Positions 16,392 to 27,526 of a DNA stretch of 64,000 bases are shown here, piece by piece. Every line of letters starts with the position of its first letter. Within the stretch, counting starts at the first letter, position 1. Below the pieces are notes generated by a model. The model was not told where the DNA came from, ran no database searches, and was given only the letters and a program-made list of their open reading frames with translations. The stretch spans positions 174,117 through 238,116 of the forward strand of contig NZ_LXYO01000033.1 of NCBI RefSeq assembly GCF_001650915.1. Reading direction: 5' to 3'. The DNA is from Marinobacter sp. EhC06. GTDB lineage: Bacteria; Pseudomonadota; Gammaproteobacteria; Pseudomonadales; Oleiphilaceae. Made by a program: the position numbers and the translations under genes.

Positions 16392-16907
16392 TCAGGCAGC
16401 CAACTCCTGCCTGACCAGCAACTCGAACCTTGCCCTTGCCTGGCGGAACCGGCTGGCCGGGAAGTGAATACTGATCCCCTCCAATGCCGCCAGCAGCATC
16501 TCAAGGTGAGCATCCCAGCCCGCGCAGGCAATGGGCACCACTTCATCGTCAGGCAGTAATAAGGTCAGTGACAGGCGGGTTCCCTCGTCGATGGGATCAA
16601 GCTCCCACACCAAGGGCCGTTCGGGGGAATCACCAGAACTCCAGGAATAGGCCAGGCGACGATTGGGCTGGCAATCTGTGACCCGGCAATCGATCGGCAT
16701 ACCACTGTTACCGAAATCCAGCTGAACCCGACCGCCCGGCCTGGCGTCCAGAGTACCCGGAGCCAGCCACTCGGCCAGATACACCGAGTCGGTCAGCATT
16801 TCCCAGACTCTTTCCGGCAAATGCCCGGTCTCTCTTTCCAGACGTACCATAACCCGGTCACCCTTGCGCCGGACCTTACCTTCGATGGTTTCCTCATTCC
16901 CGGACAT
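16392..16907 (-). CDS. SRPBCC (AHSA1-like) domain protein
   Basis: 171 residues. VWEMLTDSVYLAEWLAPG near 34-51 and the following strands match the START/Bet v1-like AHSA1 subgroup, which forms a hydrophobic pocket. The first 20 residues and the C-terminal helix are lineage-specific. GGAGG lies 4 nt before the ATG. No ligand or pathway can be inferred; the neighbours, nnrS and fabA, give no consistent hint. Confidence 0.75.
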   Translation of the reverse strand: MSGNEETIEGKVRRKGDRVMVRLERETGHLPERVWEMLTDSVYLAEWLAPGTLDARPGGRVQLDFGNSGMPIDCRVTDCQPNRRLAYSWSSGDSPERPLVWELDPIDEGTRLSLTLLLPDDEVVPIACAGWDAHLEMLLAALEGISIHFPASRFRQARARFELLVRQELAA

Positions 16908-17062
16908 ACGCCCTCCTTGCCAGTTTCGAATCTCCGGATTTCACAAAACGGACTCCTGATGATTGTATTCGCGGTGCCTGGCGACCACCTTGATGACCAT
17001 CAAACGGGGTAAACAGACAAAATCCGGGAACTTCAAACCGGCAATCATCCACTAAAGGTCAA

Positions 17063-17086
17063 TAGCTCCTCGCGAAATTCGAGCTA
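17063..17086. promoter_or_regulatory. Nested inverted repeat upstream of fabA
   Basis: TAGCTC (17063-17068) and GAGCTA (17081-17086) surround a 12-bp centre holding a second dyad, CTCG-N7-CGAG. It lies 40 bp upstream of the fabA ATG. Possible operator of a fatty-acid regulator; I cannot match it to FabR or FadR sites. Confidence 0.35.
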
Positions 17087-17126
17087 AAGTATGAGGAAAT
17101 CATTTTGTAACAGAGACACTGGCACT

Positions 17127-17636
17127 ATGAACCCGGATCATTTTGATAAAGAAGACCTGATCAAATGCGGCCACGGCGAGCTCTTCCCTGGCTCCATGCG
17201 TCTACCCATCAATGAAATGCTGATGTTTGACCGCGTCACGCATATCGCTGACGACGACGGCCTCTACGGCAAGGGCAGCCTGGTAGCGGAGCTCGACATC
17301 AATCCGGACCTGTGGTTTTTCAAGGTGCACTTTGTTGACGATCCCGTTATGCCGGGCTGTCTTGGCCTGGACGCCATGTGGCAGCTGGTAGGTTTCTTCC
17401 TGGCCTGGGGTGGCGGTGAAGGCAAGGGCCGCGCCCTCGGCGCTGGTGAAGTGAAGTTTACCGGCCAGGTGTTGCCCACAGCCAAGAAGGTTACTTACCG
17501 CCTGGATCTCAAGCGCGTGATCAGACGCAAGCTGACCATGGCAATCGCTGATGGCCGGATGGAAGTAGACGGCCGGGAAATCTACACTGCCAAAGACCTG
17601 CGGGTTGGCATGTTCACCTCGACCGATGATTTTTAG
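17127..17636 (+). CDS. fabA: 3-hydroxydecanoyl-ACP dehydratase/isomerase FabA
   Basis: Start at 17127 ([10 protein letters not shown]), giving 169 residues as in other FabA proteins; an in-frame ATG 12 codons upstream would add a tail the family lacks. Single hotdog domain. The catalytic histidine is H69 in [14 protein letters not shown] and the acid is D82 in LGLDAMWQ. FabA dehydrates 3-hydroxydecanoyl-ACP and isomerises it to the cis-3 product, the first committed step to unsaturated fatty acids. It is followed after 11 bp by fabB, forming the classical fabAB operon. Confidence 0.96.
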   Translation: MNPDHFDKEDLIKCGHGELFPGSMRLPINEMLMFDRVTHIADDDGLYGKGSLVAELDINPDLWFFKVHFVDDPVMPGCLGLDAMWQLVGFFLAWGGGEGKGRALGAGEVKFTGQVLPTAKKVTYRLDLKRVIRRKLTMAIADGRMEVDGREIYTAKDLRVGMFTSTDDF

Positions 17637-17647
17637 GAGTTAACAGG

Positions 17648-18859
17648 ATGCGTCGTGTTGTAATCACCGGTATGGGCATAGTTTCCAGCCTTGGTACCAA
17701 CCAGAAGGAAGTCGCCCAGTCACTCAAGGAATCCCGTTCCGGCATCGGCTTCAGCGAAGAAGCCCGGGATAACGGTCTGCGCAGCCACATCTGCGGCCAG
17801 ATCAACCTGAACCTGCCCGAATTGATTGACCGGAAGCTGTGGCGCTTCATGTGCCCGGCTTCTGGCTACACCTATCTGGCAATGCTCGAAGCCATCGAAC
17901 AGGCCGGGCTGACCGACAAGCACATCAAGGCAGATACCACCGGTATTATCTTTGGCCAGGGTGGCGCCTCGACGGTTGAACTGCTCGATTCCATCGATAC
18001 CCATCGCGACCGCGGCATCCGCCGGGTTGGCCCCTATCGTGTGCCCCGCACCATGGGCAGTGCCATTAACGCGTCACTGGCAACCGGGTTTGGCATTCGT
18101 GGCATCAACTACGGCATCACCTCCGCCTGCGCCACCAGTGCGCATTCCATTGGCCATGCCGCGGATCTTATCGCTCTCGGGCGCCAGGATGTGATGTTTG
18201 CCGGCGGCGGCGAGGATATCCACTGGACCCTGAGCCTGTTGTTCGATGCCATGGGCGCTCTGTCGACCAAATACAACGACACGCCGGAACTGGCTTCACG
18301 CACCTATGACGCGAACCGGGACGGCTTCGTTATTTCTGGTGGCGGCGGTGTGCTGGCCCTTGAAGCGCTGGAGCACGCAGAAGCGCGGGGCGCAAACATA
18401 CTGGCAGAGCTCGTCGGCTTCGGTGCAACTTCTGACGGCGCCGACATGGTTGCCCCGAGTGGCGAGGGCGCCGTGCGCTGCATGAAGCAGGCGATGAAGA
18501 ATCTGGATGGCGAAATCAGCTACGTGAACACTCACGGCACCAGCACCCCGGCCGGGGATATCACCGAGCTGAAAGCCCTGAAAGAGACGTTTGGCGACAA
18601 GATCCCGCCGCTAAGCTCCACCAAACCCCTTTGCGGCCATGCCCTGGGCGCAGCGGGCGTGCATGAGGCTATCTACAGCCTGATCATGCTGCGTGACGGC
18701 TTTATTGCTCCGTCGGCAAATATCCAGAGCCTCGACGAAGGGGCCGAAGGCTACCCGATCGTACGGGAACGCATGGATAACCAGAAACTCGACCTGGTGA
18801 TGAGCAACAGCTTTGGCTTTGGCGGCACCAATGCCTCTCTGGTGTTCAAAAAGGTCTGA
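17648..18859 (+). CDS. fabB: 3-oxoacyl-ACP synthase I FabB
   Basis: 403 residues, thiolase fold. The Cys-His-His catalytic triad is complete: C161 in [10 protein letters not shown]296 in NTHGTST and H331 in CGHALGAAG. The [10 protein letters not shown] motif near the C-terminus is typical. FabB elongates the cis-3-decenoyl-ACP made by FabA and so commits the chain to unsaturation. TAGGAGT provides the Shine-Dalgarno 6-7 nt upstream. Cytosolic homodimer. Confidence 0.96.
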   Translation: MRRVVITGMGIVSSLGTNQKEVAQSLKESRSGIGFSEEARDNGLRSHICGQINLNLPELIDRKLWRFMCPASGYTYLAMLEAIEQAGLTDKHIKADTTGIIFGQGGASTVELLDSIDTHRDRGIRRVGPYRVPRTMGSAINASLATGFGIRGINYGITSACATSAHSIGHAADLIALGRQDVMFAGGGEDIHWTLSLLFDAMGALSTKYNDTPELASRTYDANRDGFVISGGGGVLALEALEHAEARGANILAELVGFGATSDGADMVAPSGEGAVRCMKQAMKNLDGEISYVNTHGTSTPAGDITELKALKETFGDKIPPLSSTKPLCGHALGAAGVHEAIYSLIMLRDGFIAPSANIQSLDEGAEGYPIVRERMDNQKLDLVMSNSFGFGGTNASLVFKKV

Positions 18860-18865
18860 TCCGGA

Positions 18866-19222
18866 TCAGGACAGCCTGACCGAGCGATATTCAGCCGGGG
18901 ATGTACCCATCCAGCGCTTGAAAGCCCGGCTGAATGCGCTCAACTCCGAAAAGCCGAGCTGCTCGGCAATCTCCACCAGCGGCTTGGTCTTGTCCTGCAT
19001 GTAGGTCAGCGCCTGCCTACGGCGAACATCCTCAAGCAAACGGGCGAATGTCAGCCCTTCACGCTTCAACTTCTTGTGCAGCGTGTAGCGGCTCATATGC
19101 AGCTGCGACGCCACGACTTCCACACCAACCTTGCCACGAGCAAGCTGTACACTGATCAGGGAACTAACCCTGACACTCAGCGAAGCCCGCGCCACCTCTG
19201 GCGTCAGAGGCTTTAGTGCCAT
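18866..19222 (-). CDS. AraC-type helix-turn-helix regulator (stand-alone DNA-binding domain)
   Basis: I start it at 19222 (MALKPLTPEV), where GGAGG lies 8 nt upstream; the frame is open for 64 more codons but without an RBS. 118 residues: essentially one AraC/XylS double HTH, with VEVVASQLHMSRYTLHKKLKREG at about 41-63 and VEIAEQLGFSELSAFSRAFKRWMGTSPAEYR near the C-terminus. There is no ligand-binding domain, so it is more like MarA/SoxS in architecture. It is divergent from trhP and converges with fabB after 6 bp. Targets unknown. Confidence 0.85.
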   Translation of the reverse strand: MALKPLTPEVARASLSVRVSSLISVQLARGKVGVEVVASQLHMSRYTLHKKLKREGLTFARLLEDVRRRQALTYMQDKTKPLVEIAEQLGFSELSAFSRAFKRWMGTSPAEYRSVRLS

Positions 19223-19379
19223 CTGGAACTCCTCCTTTGCAACGCTTCGGCCCGAAAACCGGAACCGTGAGCGTACACATGTTAGCCGAAAACAATCAAT
19301 ACGACCTTTGAGCAGGATCAAGGGAACGTCCGTTAGCATGAGGCAAAATGCCCCGCTTTCAGAATCGCCCGGAGCCACT

Positions 19380-20705
19380 ATGAACACCCCGGAACTGCTC
19401 GCCCCCGCGGGCACCCCCGAACATCTGGAAACCGCCTTTGCCTATGGCGCCGATGCGGTCTACGCCGGCCAGCCCCGCTACTCGCTGAGAGTAAGAAACA
19501 ACAGTTTCAAAGACGTTGCAGCCCTCGGCGCCGGCATTGAACGGGCCCACGAACTCGGTAAACAATTCTACCTTGTCTCCAACATAGCACCTCACAACGA
19601 CAAGGTGCGGTCTTATCTCAGGGATCTGGCACCGGTACTGGAGCAAAAACCCGACGCCCTGATCATGTCCGACCCCGGCCTGATCATGCTGGTGCGGGAA
19701 AAATGGCCAGACCAGCCCATCCATCTCTCGGTACAGGCCAACGCGGTGAACTGGGCAACCGTCGAGTTCTGGCGCCGCCAGGGAATCAGCCGGGTCATCC
19801 TGTCCCGGGAACTGGCCCTGAACGAAATTCGCGAGATCCGCGACCGGGTCCCGGAGATGGAACTGGAAGTCTTCGTACACGGCGCACTGTGCATGGCCTA
19901 CTCCGGCCGCTGCCTGCTCTCGGGCTACATGAACCACCGGGATGCCAACCAGGGCGCCTGCACCAACGCCTGCCGCTGGAACTACAAGCAGGTAGAACAC
20001 GGTCACGACCAGACAGGCGACCTGATCGCCACCTGTGGCAGCGGCGCCGCACAGGAAGTCGCTCCAAAGGAGATCCTGCTGGAAGAGCCCAACCGCCCCG
20101 GCGGATTCATCCCTGCCTACGAGGATGAACACGGCACCTACATCATGAACTCAAAGGATTTGAGAGCCGTTCAGCACGTCGCCGAACTGGCGAAGATGGG
20201 CGTTCATTCCCTGAAAATCGAAGGTCGCACCAAAAGCACCTACTACGTAGCCCGCACCACCCAGGTCTACCGCCGGGCCATCGACGAAGCCATGCAGGGC
20301 AAGCCCTTCGACATGGACCTGATGAACCAACTGGAAGCCCTCTCCAACCGGGGCTACACCGAAGGCTTCCTCCGCCGGCATGTACCCCAGGAATACCAGT
20401 CCTACGAACAGGGCTCCTCGTTCCTTGGCACCCAGCAGGTTGTCGGCACCATTACGGAGGCGGATGGCCGCTGGCTGACTATCGACGTAAAGAACAAATT
20501 CGCACCGGGCGACCAATTGGAGCTGATCAACCCGGCCGGCAACATCCGGTTCTCGGCAAATATCATGGAAAACCGAAACGGCCAGGCCATGGACCATGCG
20601 CCTGGCAGCGGGCATATCGTTCGAATTCCGAAACCGGCTGATCTTCCACAGACTCTGGAGCACAGCTACCTAACCAGAATCTTGCCCTCGGCGCATAGCA
20701 ATTAG
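19380..20705 (+). CDS. trhP: U32-family peptidase-like protein TrhP (YegQ), tRNA hydroxylation
   Basis: Start at 19380 (MNTPELLAPAG), 441 residues. The U32 signature EVFVHGALCMAYSGRCLLS with conserved cysteines lies near 165-183, followed by NQGACTNACRWNYK; the cysteines match an iron-sulfur-like cluster arrangement. The C-terminal beta-barrel (about 350-440) is present. In E. coli YegQ (TrhP) is needed for prephenate-dependent formation of 5-hydroxyuridine at tRNA position 34, rather than for proteolysis. The gene is single and runs into the structured repeat at 20711. Confidence 0.9.
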   Translation: MNTPELLAPAGTPEHLETAFAYGADAVYAGQPRYSLRVRNNSFKDVAALGAGIERAHELGKQFYLVSNIAPHNDKVRSYLRDLAPVLEQKPDALIMSDPGLIMLVREKWPDQPIHLSVQANAVNWATVEFWRRQGISRVILSRELALNEIREIRDRVPEMELEVFVHGALCMAYSGRCLLSGYMNHRDANQGACTNACRWNYKQVEHGHDQTGDLIATCGSGAAQEVAPKEILLEEPNRPGGFIPAYEDEHGTYIMNSKDLRAVQHVAELAKMGVHSLKIEGRTKSTYYVARTTQVYRRAIDEAMQGKPFDMDLMNQLEALSNRGYTEGFLRRHVPQEYQSYEQGSSFLGTQQVVGTITEADGRWLTIDVKNKFAPGDQLELINPAGNIRFSANIMENRNGQAMDHAPGSGHIVRIPKPADLPQTLEHSYLTRILPSAHSN

Positions 20706-20710
20706 TCTGA

Positions 20711-20821
20711 GGCGGGGTGAGCGGGGTGTCTCCCCAGACTGTGTGTTGCCAGGGATGGCAACACCAAGCCCCCATGGATGGGTTCACGGCGTGTCTGGGG
20801 AGACACCCCGCTCACCCTGCC
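20711..20821. repeat. 111-bp structured inverted-repeat element
   Basis: Outer arms of 29 bp (20711-20739 and 20793-20821) match at 28 of 29 positions. The 53-bp centre contains two further stems: GTGTTGCCA/TGGCAACAC (20743-20751 with 20756-20764) and CCCAT/ATGGG (20771-20775 with 20778-20782). The whole can fold into a three-way junction. It starts 5 bp after the trhP stop and could end its transcript, though there is no T tract. I see no second copy in the window; it may be a MITE or REP-type element. Confidence 0.85.
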
Positions 20822-20934
20822 CTGCACTCACCTAAATAGCCCAGCCCTGCAAGAACCAGACTATCAGCCTCATTACCCCCCCCCCTTAGTGCCCCAAAGG
20901 CCGATTAAGGTATAATCACCGCACGCACAAATTA

Positions 20935-20967
20935 ATACCTGACTATTTTACTCTGGTATTGTATAAT
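20935..20967 (+). promoter_or_regulatory. suf promoter overlapped by an IscR type-1 site
   Basis: Bases 20935-20959 match the IscR type-1 consensus (ATASYYGACTRWWWYAGTCRRSTAT) at 23 of 25 positions. The same bases contain CTGACT (20939-20944), a -35 element 17 bp upstream of TATAAT (20962-20967). An IscR dimer would therefore cover the -35, as at the iscR promoter, and repress when iron-sulfur clusters are plentiful. A second TATAAT lies at 20911 and a run of ten C at 20876-20885. The leader to sufB is about 210 nt, with a 10-bp imperfect hairpin (CAAAGCTAGC with GCCAGCTTTG) and no coding ORF that I trust. Confidence 0.8.
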
Positions 20968-21185
20968 CGCTCGCCAGAAGCGATGGATCAAAGCTAGCTA
21001 ATCTGCTTATTTTTCAATGCCAGCTTTGGAAATCCGTCATCCAAAAAGCGATTGCAGGGCGTACTCACAGGATGAGCGACCACTGCAACACCCAAACTGA
21101 TGACATCCGATCGGCAGCCCGTTCTTGAGGCTGTCGGCGACACCAAGGGCGCAAGCCCGCGATGAGAGAATACGGAGCGACGATC

Positions 21186-22634
<1,449 letters not shown>

Positions 22635-22706
22635 CAGGACGGCTGACTCCCCTGAGTCAGGGGCACGCAACAGAATTCAGACGGTTAAATGAGAGAGACG
22701 CTACAA

Positions 22707-23492
22707 ATGCTGAGCATCAAGAACCTGCACGCATCCGTTGAGGGCAAAGAAATCCTCAAGGGCATCAACCTGGAAATCAAGGCCGGGGAAGTTCACGCCA
22801 TCATGGGCCCCAATGGCTCGGGTAAGAGCACCCTGTCGCAGGTGCTTGCAGGCAACGAAGCATTTGAAGTCACCGAGGGTGAGATCACCCTGAATGGCGA
22901 GAACCTGCTGGAACTTGAGACCGAAGAGCGTGCCCGTGAAGGCATCTTTTTGGCATTCCAGTACCCGGTGGAAATTCCCGGCGTTAGCAACCTTCAGTTC
23001 CTGCGCACCTCCGTGAACGCCATGCGCCAGCACAAGGGCCAGGATGAGATGAACGCGGCCGAGTTCATGAAGCTCGCCAAAGAGATCTCCAAACAGGTAG
23101 ATCTGGATCCGGCGTTCCTCAAGCGGGGTGTCAACGAAGGCTTCTCCGGTGGTGAGAAAAAGCGTAACGAGATCATGCAGGCGCTGCTGCTGCAGCCGAA
23201 GCTGGCGATTCTTGATGAGACCGATTCCGGGCTTGATATTGACGCCCTGAAGGTTGTTTCTGACGGCGTCAACGCTCTGCGCGCTGAAGACCGCGCCATC
23301 CTGATGGTGACCCACTACCAGCGTCTGCTGAACCACATCGTGCCTGATTACGTGCACGTGCTGGCCGGCGGCAAGATCATCAAATCCGGCGGCCGCGAGC
23401 TGGCCCTGGAGCTGGAAGAACGCGGCTACGGCTGGCTGGGCCTCAAGGATGAAGAAACTGCCGACAGTTCAGCCACCAGTTCTGCCAACTAA
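22707..23492 (+). CDS. sufC: Fe-S assembly ATPase SufC
   Basis: Start taken at 22707 (MLSIKNLHASVEG), as in other SufC proteins; the ATG six codons upstream is less conserved. 261 residues of ABC-ATPase: Walker A GPNGSGKST (about 35-43), signature FSGGEKKRNE (about 147-156) and Walker B LAILDETDSGLD (about 170-181). SufC drives the conformational cycle of the SufBC2D complex. Located 72 bp after sufB, in the same transcription unit. Confidence 0.95.
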   Translation: MLSIKNLHASVEGKEILKGINLEIKAGEVHAIMGPNGSGKSTLSQVLAGNEAFEVTEGEITLNGENLLELETEERAREGIFLAFQYPVEIPGVSNLQFLRTSVNAMRQHKGQDEMNAAEFMKLAKEISKQVDLDPAFLKRGVNEGFSGGEKKRNEIMQALLLQPKLAILDETDSGLDIDALKVVSDGVNALRAEDRAILMVTHYQRLLNHIVPDYVHVLAGGKIIKSGGRELALELEERGYGWLGLKDEETADSSATSSAN

Positions 23493-23507
23493 ACCGGAGG
23501 TCGCGGA

Positions 23508-24794
23508 ATGAAACCAGCACCCACGCTTTCCACCGCGTTCCTGTATCCGGCCGGTCAGTCACTGCCTGAGCCCCTGCTCGCCCTGCGCAAGCAACGGGGA
23601 ACCGCACTGGTCGACATGCCCTTGCCGACCCGGAAAACCGAGAACTGGAAGTACTCCAGCAAGTACCTGAAGCTAACCGACGACATGGCCATTTCCCTGC
23701 CGGCGGAAGGCAAGACCGGCAGCAGCCTGGCGGTGCCTGGCTACAAGGTTGCGTTTCTCAATGGCGTGATGATGCCGGAAGCCTGCGAGTACCCTGATCT
23801 CGACGGCATCAGCATTCAGAGCTTCAGTGACCTGAGCGACGAGGAAGCCAGTGACCTGGCGGACCGTCTGGACAGCACCCTGGACAACAAGGCGGTCCAG
23901 ATGGCCCGGCTGAACTCCGCGCGGTTTGAAGACGGCCTTCTGATTCGTCTCAAACCGGACGCTGTGCTCGACCAGCCGCTGTTCATTGTTCACGAAGTAA
24001 CGGCTGAGGCCAGCGGTTCCGCCTTCCCGCGTATTTTCGTGGATGCCGGTCGACACAGCCAGATTACCCTCGTCGAGGAATATATCTCCAGCGGCTCGGC
24101 CCAGGTGATGGTCAATACCGTTACCGAGTTCAATGTGGCCGAAGGCGCCAACATCACCAGCATCCGCCTGAATATGGAAGGCGAGAACGTCCAGCACATT
24201 GGTTCTACTGGTGTTCTGCAGCAGCGGAGCTCACGGTTTGAAAGCCATACCGTTGGCTTTGGTGGCCCCCTGCGCCGGCACGATCTGCAGGTCCGGCTGG
24301 AAGGCGAAGGCGCCGAGTGCAAGCTCAACGGAGTGGTTGTTACCCAGGGCAAGCAGCACTACGACAACCACACCACCATTGAGCACGTGGCTGCCCACTG
24401 CAACAGCGAGGAGACCTATCGCAACATTGCAGCAGACCAGTCACATGCGGTTTTCAATGGCCGGATTCATATCCATCAGGACGCCCAGAAGTCCAATGCG
24501 GATATGAACAACAAGAACCTGCTGCTGTCCAACGGGGCAGAAATCGATACCAAGCCGGAACTTGAAATCTACGCCGATGATGTGAAGTGTGCCCACGGCG
24601 CAACCATCGGCCAGCTTGATGAGATTTCGCTGTTCTATCTGGTTTCACGGGGTATCGGCCGACGCGAGGCCAACGTCCTGCTTACCATGGCCTTTATTAA
24701 CGAGCTGGTAGAGCAGATTCCGGTCGAAGCAGTGAGGGAGACGGTCCAGGGCCGGCTCAACCACTTCTTCGAACAGACATTCCAGGAGGCGTAA
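23508..24794 (+). CDS. sufD: Fe-S assembly protein SufD
   Basis: 428 residues, paralogue of SufB. The N-terminal MPLPTRKTENWKYSS motif is typical for SufD, and the C-terminal beta-helix ends with VKCAHGATIGQLDEISLFYLVSRGI, the family's best-conserved block. SufD pairs with SufB and is needed for iron delivery to the scaffold. GGAGG lies 8 nt upstream of the ATG, 15 bp after sufC. Confidence 0.95.
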   Translation: MKPAPTLSTAFLYPAGQSLPEPLLALRKQRGTALVDMPLPTRKTENWKYSSKYLKLTDDMAISLPAEGKTGSSLAVPGYKVAFLNGVMMPEACEYPDLDGISIQSFSDLSDEEASDLADRLDSTLDNKAVQMARLNSARFEDGLLIRLKPDAVLDQPLFIVHEVTAEASGSAFPRIFVDAGRHSQITLVEEYISSGSAQVMVNTVTEFNVAEGANITSIRLNMEGENVQHIGSTGVLQQRSSRFESHTVGFGGPLRRHDLQVRLEGEGAECKLNGVVVTQGKQHYDNHTTIEHVAAHCNSEETYRNIAADQSHAVFNGRIHIHQDAQKSNADMNNKNLLLSNGAEIDTKPELEIYADDVKCAHGATIGQLDEISLFYLVSRGIGRREANVLLTMAFINELVEQIPVEAVRETVQGRLNHFFEQTFQEA

Positions 24795-24800
24795 CCGGTT

Positions 24801-26054
<1,254 letters not shown>

Positions 26055-26067
26055 TGGAGGTGGAATC

Positions 26068-26421
26068 ATGACAGCCGAAGTCTTCACCCCGACCGTTGCC
26101 GTCACCATGACGCCAAGCGCGGTCAAGCACGTGCGCAAACAGCTGGAGAAAAAGCCGGAAGCCAAGGGCATCCGGCTGGCCATTAAAAAGAGTGGCTGCT
26201 CCGGCTTCAAATACGAAACCCAATGGGTGGAAGAGGTCGCAACGGACGACAAGGTTTTCCACATTGATGGTGTCGACGTCTTCGTTAAAGAGGAGCACCT
26301 GCCTCTGGTGAACGGCATTGAGATCGACTTTATCACCGAGGGTGTGAACTCCATGTTCCACTTCCGCAATCCAAACGCCACGGCAGAATGCGGATGCGGC
26401 GAGAGCTTTACCGTCGCGTAA
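26068..26421 (+). CDS. sufA: A-type Fe-S carrier protein SufA/IscA-like
   Basis: Start at 26068 (MTAEVFTPTV) with GGAGG 7 nt upstream; 117 residues. HesB/IscA fold with the three ligand cysteines: C44 in SGCSGFKY and C108/C110 in AECGCGESF. A-type carriers take clusters from the scaffold to target apoproteins. It overlaps no other gene and is separated from sufT by 79 bp that hold a REP-like hairpin. Confidence 0.93.
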   Translation: MTAEVFTPTVAVTMTPSAVKHVRKQLEKKPEAKGIRLAIKKSGCSGFKYETQWVEEVATDDKVFHIDGVDVFVKEEHLPLVNGIEIDFITEGVNSMFHFRNPNATAECGCGESFTVA

Positions 26422-26436
26422 TCCCTCTCGGAACAT

Positions 26437-26466
26437 GTAGGTCGGATTAGCAAAGCGTAATCCGAC
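26437..26466. repeat. REP-like palindrome inside the suf operon
   Basis: GTCGGATTA (26441-26449) and TAATCCGAC (26458-26466) form 9-bp arms with a short loop; GTAG precedes. Same unit as the three copies at 47949-48090. It lies between sufA and sufT and could stabilise or attenuate the message. Confidence 0.85.
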
Positions 26467-26500
26467 ACCAAAGATTGAAAAAAGCGAGGCCCAAACAGGC

Positions 26501-27043
26501 ATGCAAGAACGGGAAGTGGTCCTGACCAAACGCGAGGTGGAAGCCCGCCTTGTTCCTTCCGGAACCGAAATCATGATTCCGTCGGACACCTTTGTGACTA
26601 TCACACAGTCACTGGGCGGCACCTTCACGGTCGCCGTGAACGGCAATCTGGCCCGGATTGAAGGCCATAATGCCGACGCGCTCGGCAAGAAACCCCTGGA
26701 AAGCAGCTTCGACACCCCTGAAGACGGCACGGTGAACGAAAACCAGGTCTGGGAAGCCATGCGGAACTGCTACGATCCGGAAATTCCGGTGAACGTGGTC
26801 GATCTGGGCCTGATCTATGATTGCAAGATTGAAAATGGCACCGAAGACGGCAACCATGTCTACGTCCTGATGACCCTGACCGCCGCCGGCTGTGGCATGG
26901 GCCCGGTGATTACCGAGGATGTGAAGACCAAGCTGGAGCATGTTCCCAACGTGGACAAGGTGACGGTTGAACTGACCTTCGATCCGCCCTGGAGCAACGA
27001 CATGCTCACCGACGAAGCCAAACTCGAACTGGGAATGCTGTAA
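26501..27043 (+). CDS. sufT: SufT-family Fe-S maturation protein (DUF59/MIP18)
   Basis: 180 residues. The N-terminal 75 residues are specific to the SufT group (REVVLTKREVEARLVPSG...); the MIP18/DUF59 domain follows, with MRNCYDPEIPVNVVDLGLIYDC at about 87-108 and LMTLTAAGCGMGPVITEDV near 127-145, including the conserved Asp-Pro-Glu-Ile and Cys. SufT proteins support cluster maturation under high demand. It overlaps nothing and is followed directly by sufE, whose ATG starts at the next base after the stop. Confidence 0.9.
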   Translation: MQEREVVLTKREVEARLVPSGTEIMIPSDTFVTITQSLGGTFTVAVNGNLARIEGHNADALGKKPLESSFDTPEDGTVNENQVWEAMRNCYDPEIPVNVVDLGLIYDCKIENGTEDGNHVYVLMTLTAAGCGMGPVITEDVKTKLEHVPNVDKVTVELTFDPPWSNDMLTDEAKLELGML

Positions 27044-27514
27044 ATGACTGCCAGTGAACAGACCTTTCTGAACAACCCCCTGGGTAAAGACACCACCCTA
27101 GAAGACGTTCTGGATGGCTTCGAGCTGCTGGACGACTGGGAAGAGCGCTACGCCTTTATCATTGATCTGGGCAAGCAGCTTCCTGCCTTCCCGGAGGAAT
27201 CGAGGGTTGAGGAAAACTATGTTCACGGCTGCCAGAGCCAGGTCTGGCTGATTCACCACTATGACGAAGACAGTGGCCGGCTGTACCTGCTGATTGATTC
27301 GGACGCCATGATCGTTCGTGGACTGGCCGCCATCATCCTGGTCGCCCTCAACGGCAAAACCCCGAGGGACCTGCTGGCCACAGACATCGATGAGTTGTTT
27401 GAGCAGCTGGACCTGTTTCGCCATATTTCCCCAACCCGCGGCAACGGGCTTCGGGCCATGGTCGGCAAAATCCGGGATATTGCAGCTGCAGAAGTGGCCG
27501 GCGCCAGCAACTGA
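27044..27514 (+). CDS. sufE: Cysteine desulfuration protein SufE
   Basis: 156 residues, SufE fold. The sulfur-accepting cysteine is C63 in VHGCQSQVWL; GLAAIILVALNGKTP follows at about 90-104. It accepts persulfide from SufS and passes it to SufBCD. The start codon abuts the sufT stop, so translation is coupled. Last gene of the cluster; 12 bp separate it from the convergent flgT. Confidence 0.94.
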   Translation: MTASEQTFLNNPLGKDTTLEDVLDGFELLDDWEERYAFIIDLGKQLPAFPEESRVEENYVHGCQSQVWLIHHYDEDSGRLYLLIDSDAMIVRGLAAIILVALNGKTPRDLLATDIDELFEQLDLFRHISPTRGNGLRAMVGKIRDIAAAEVAGASN

Positions 27515-27526
27515 TGCCCGCCAGCC

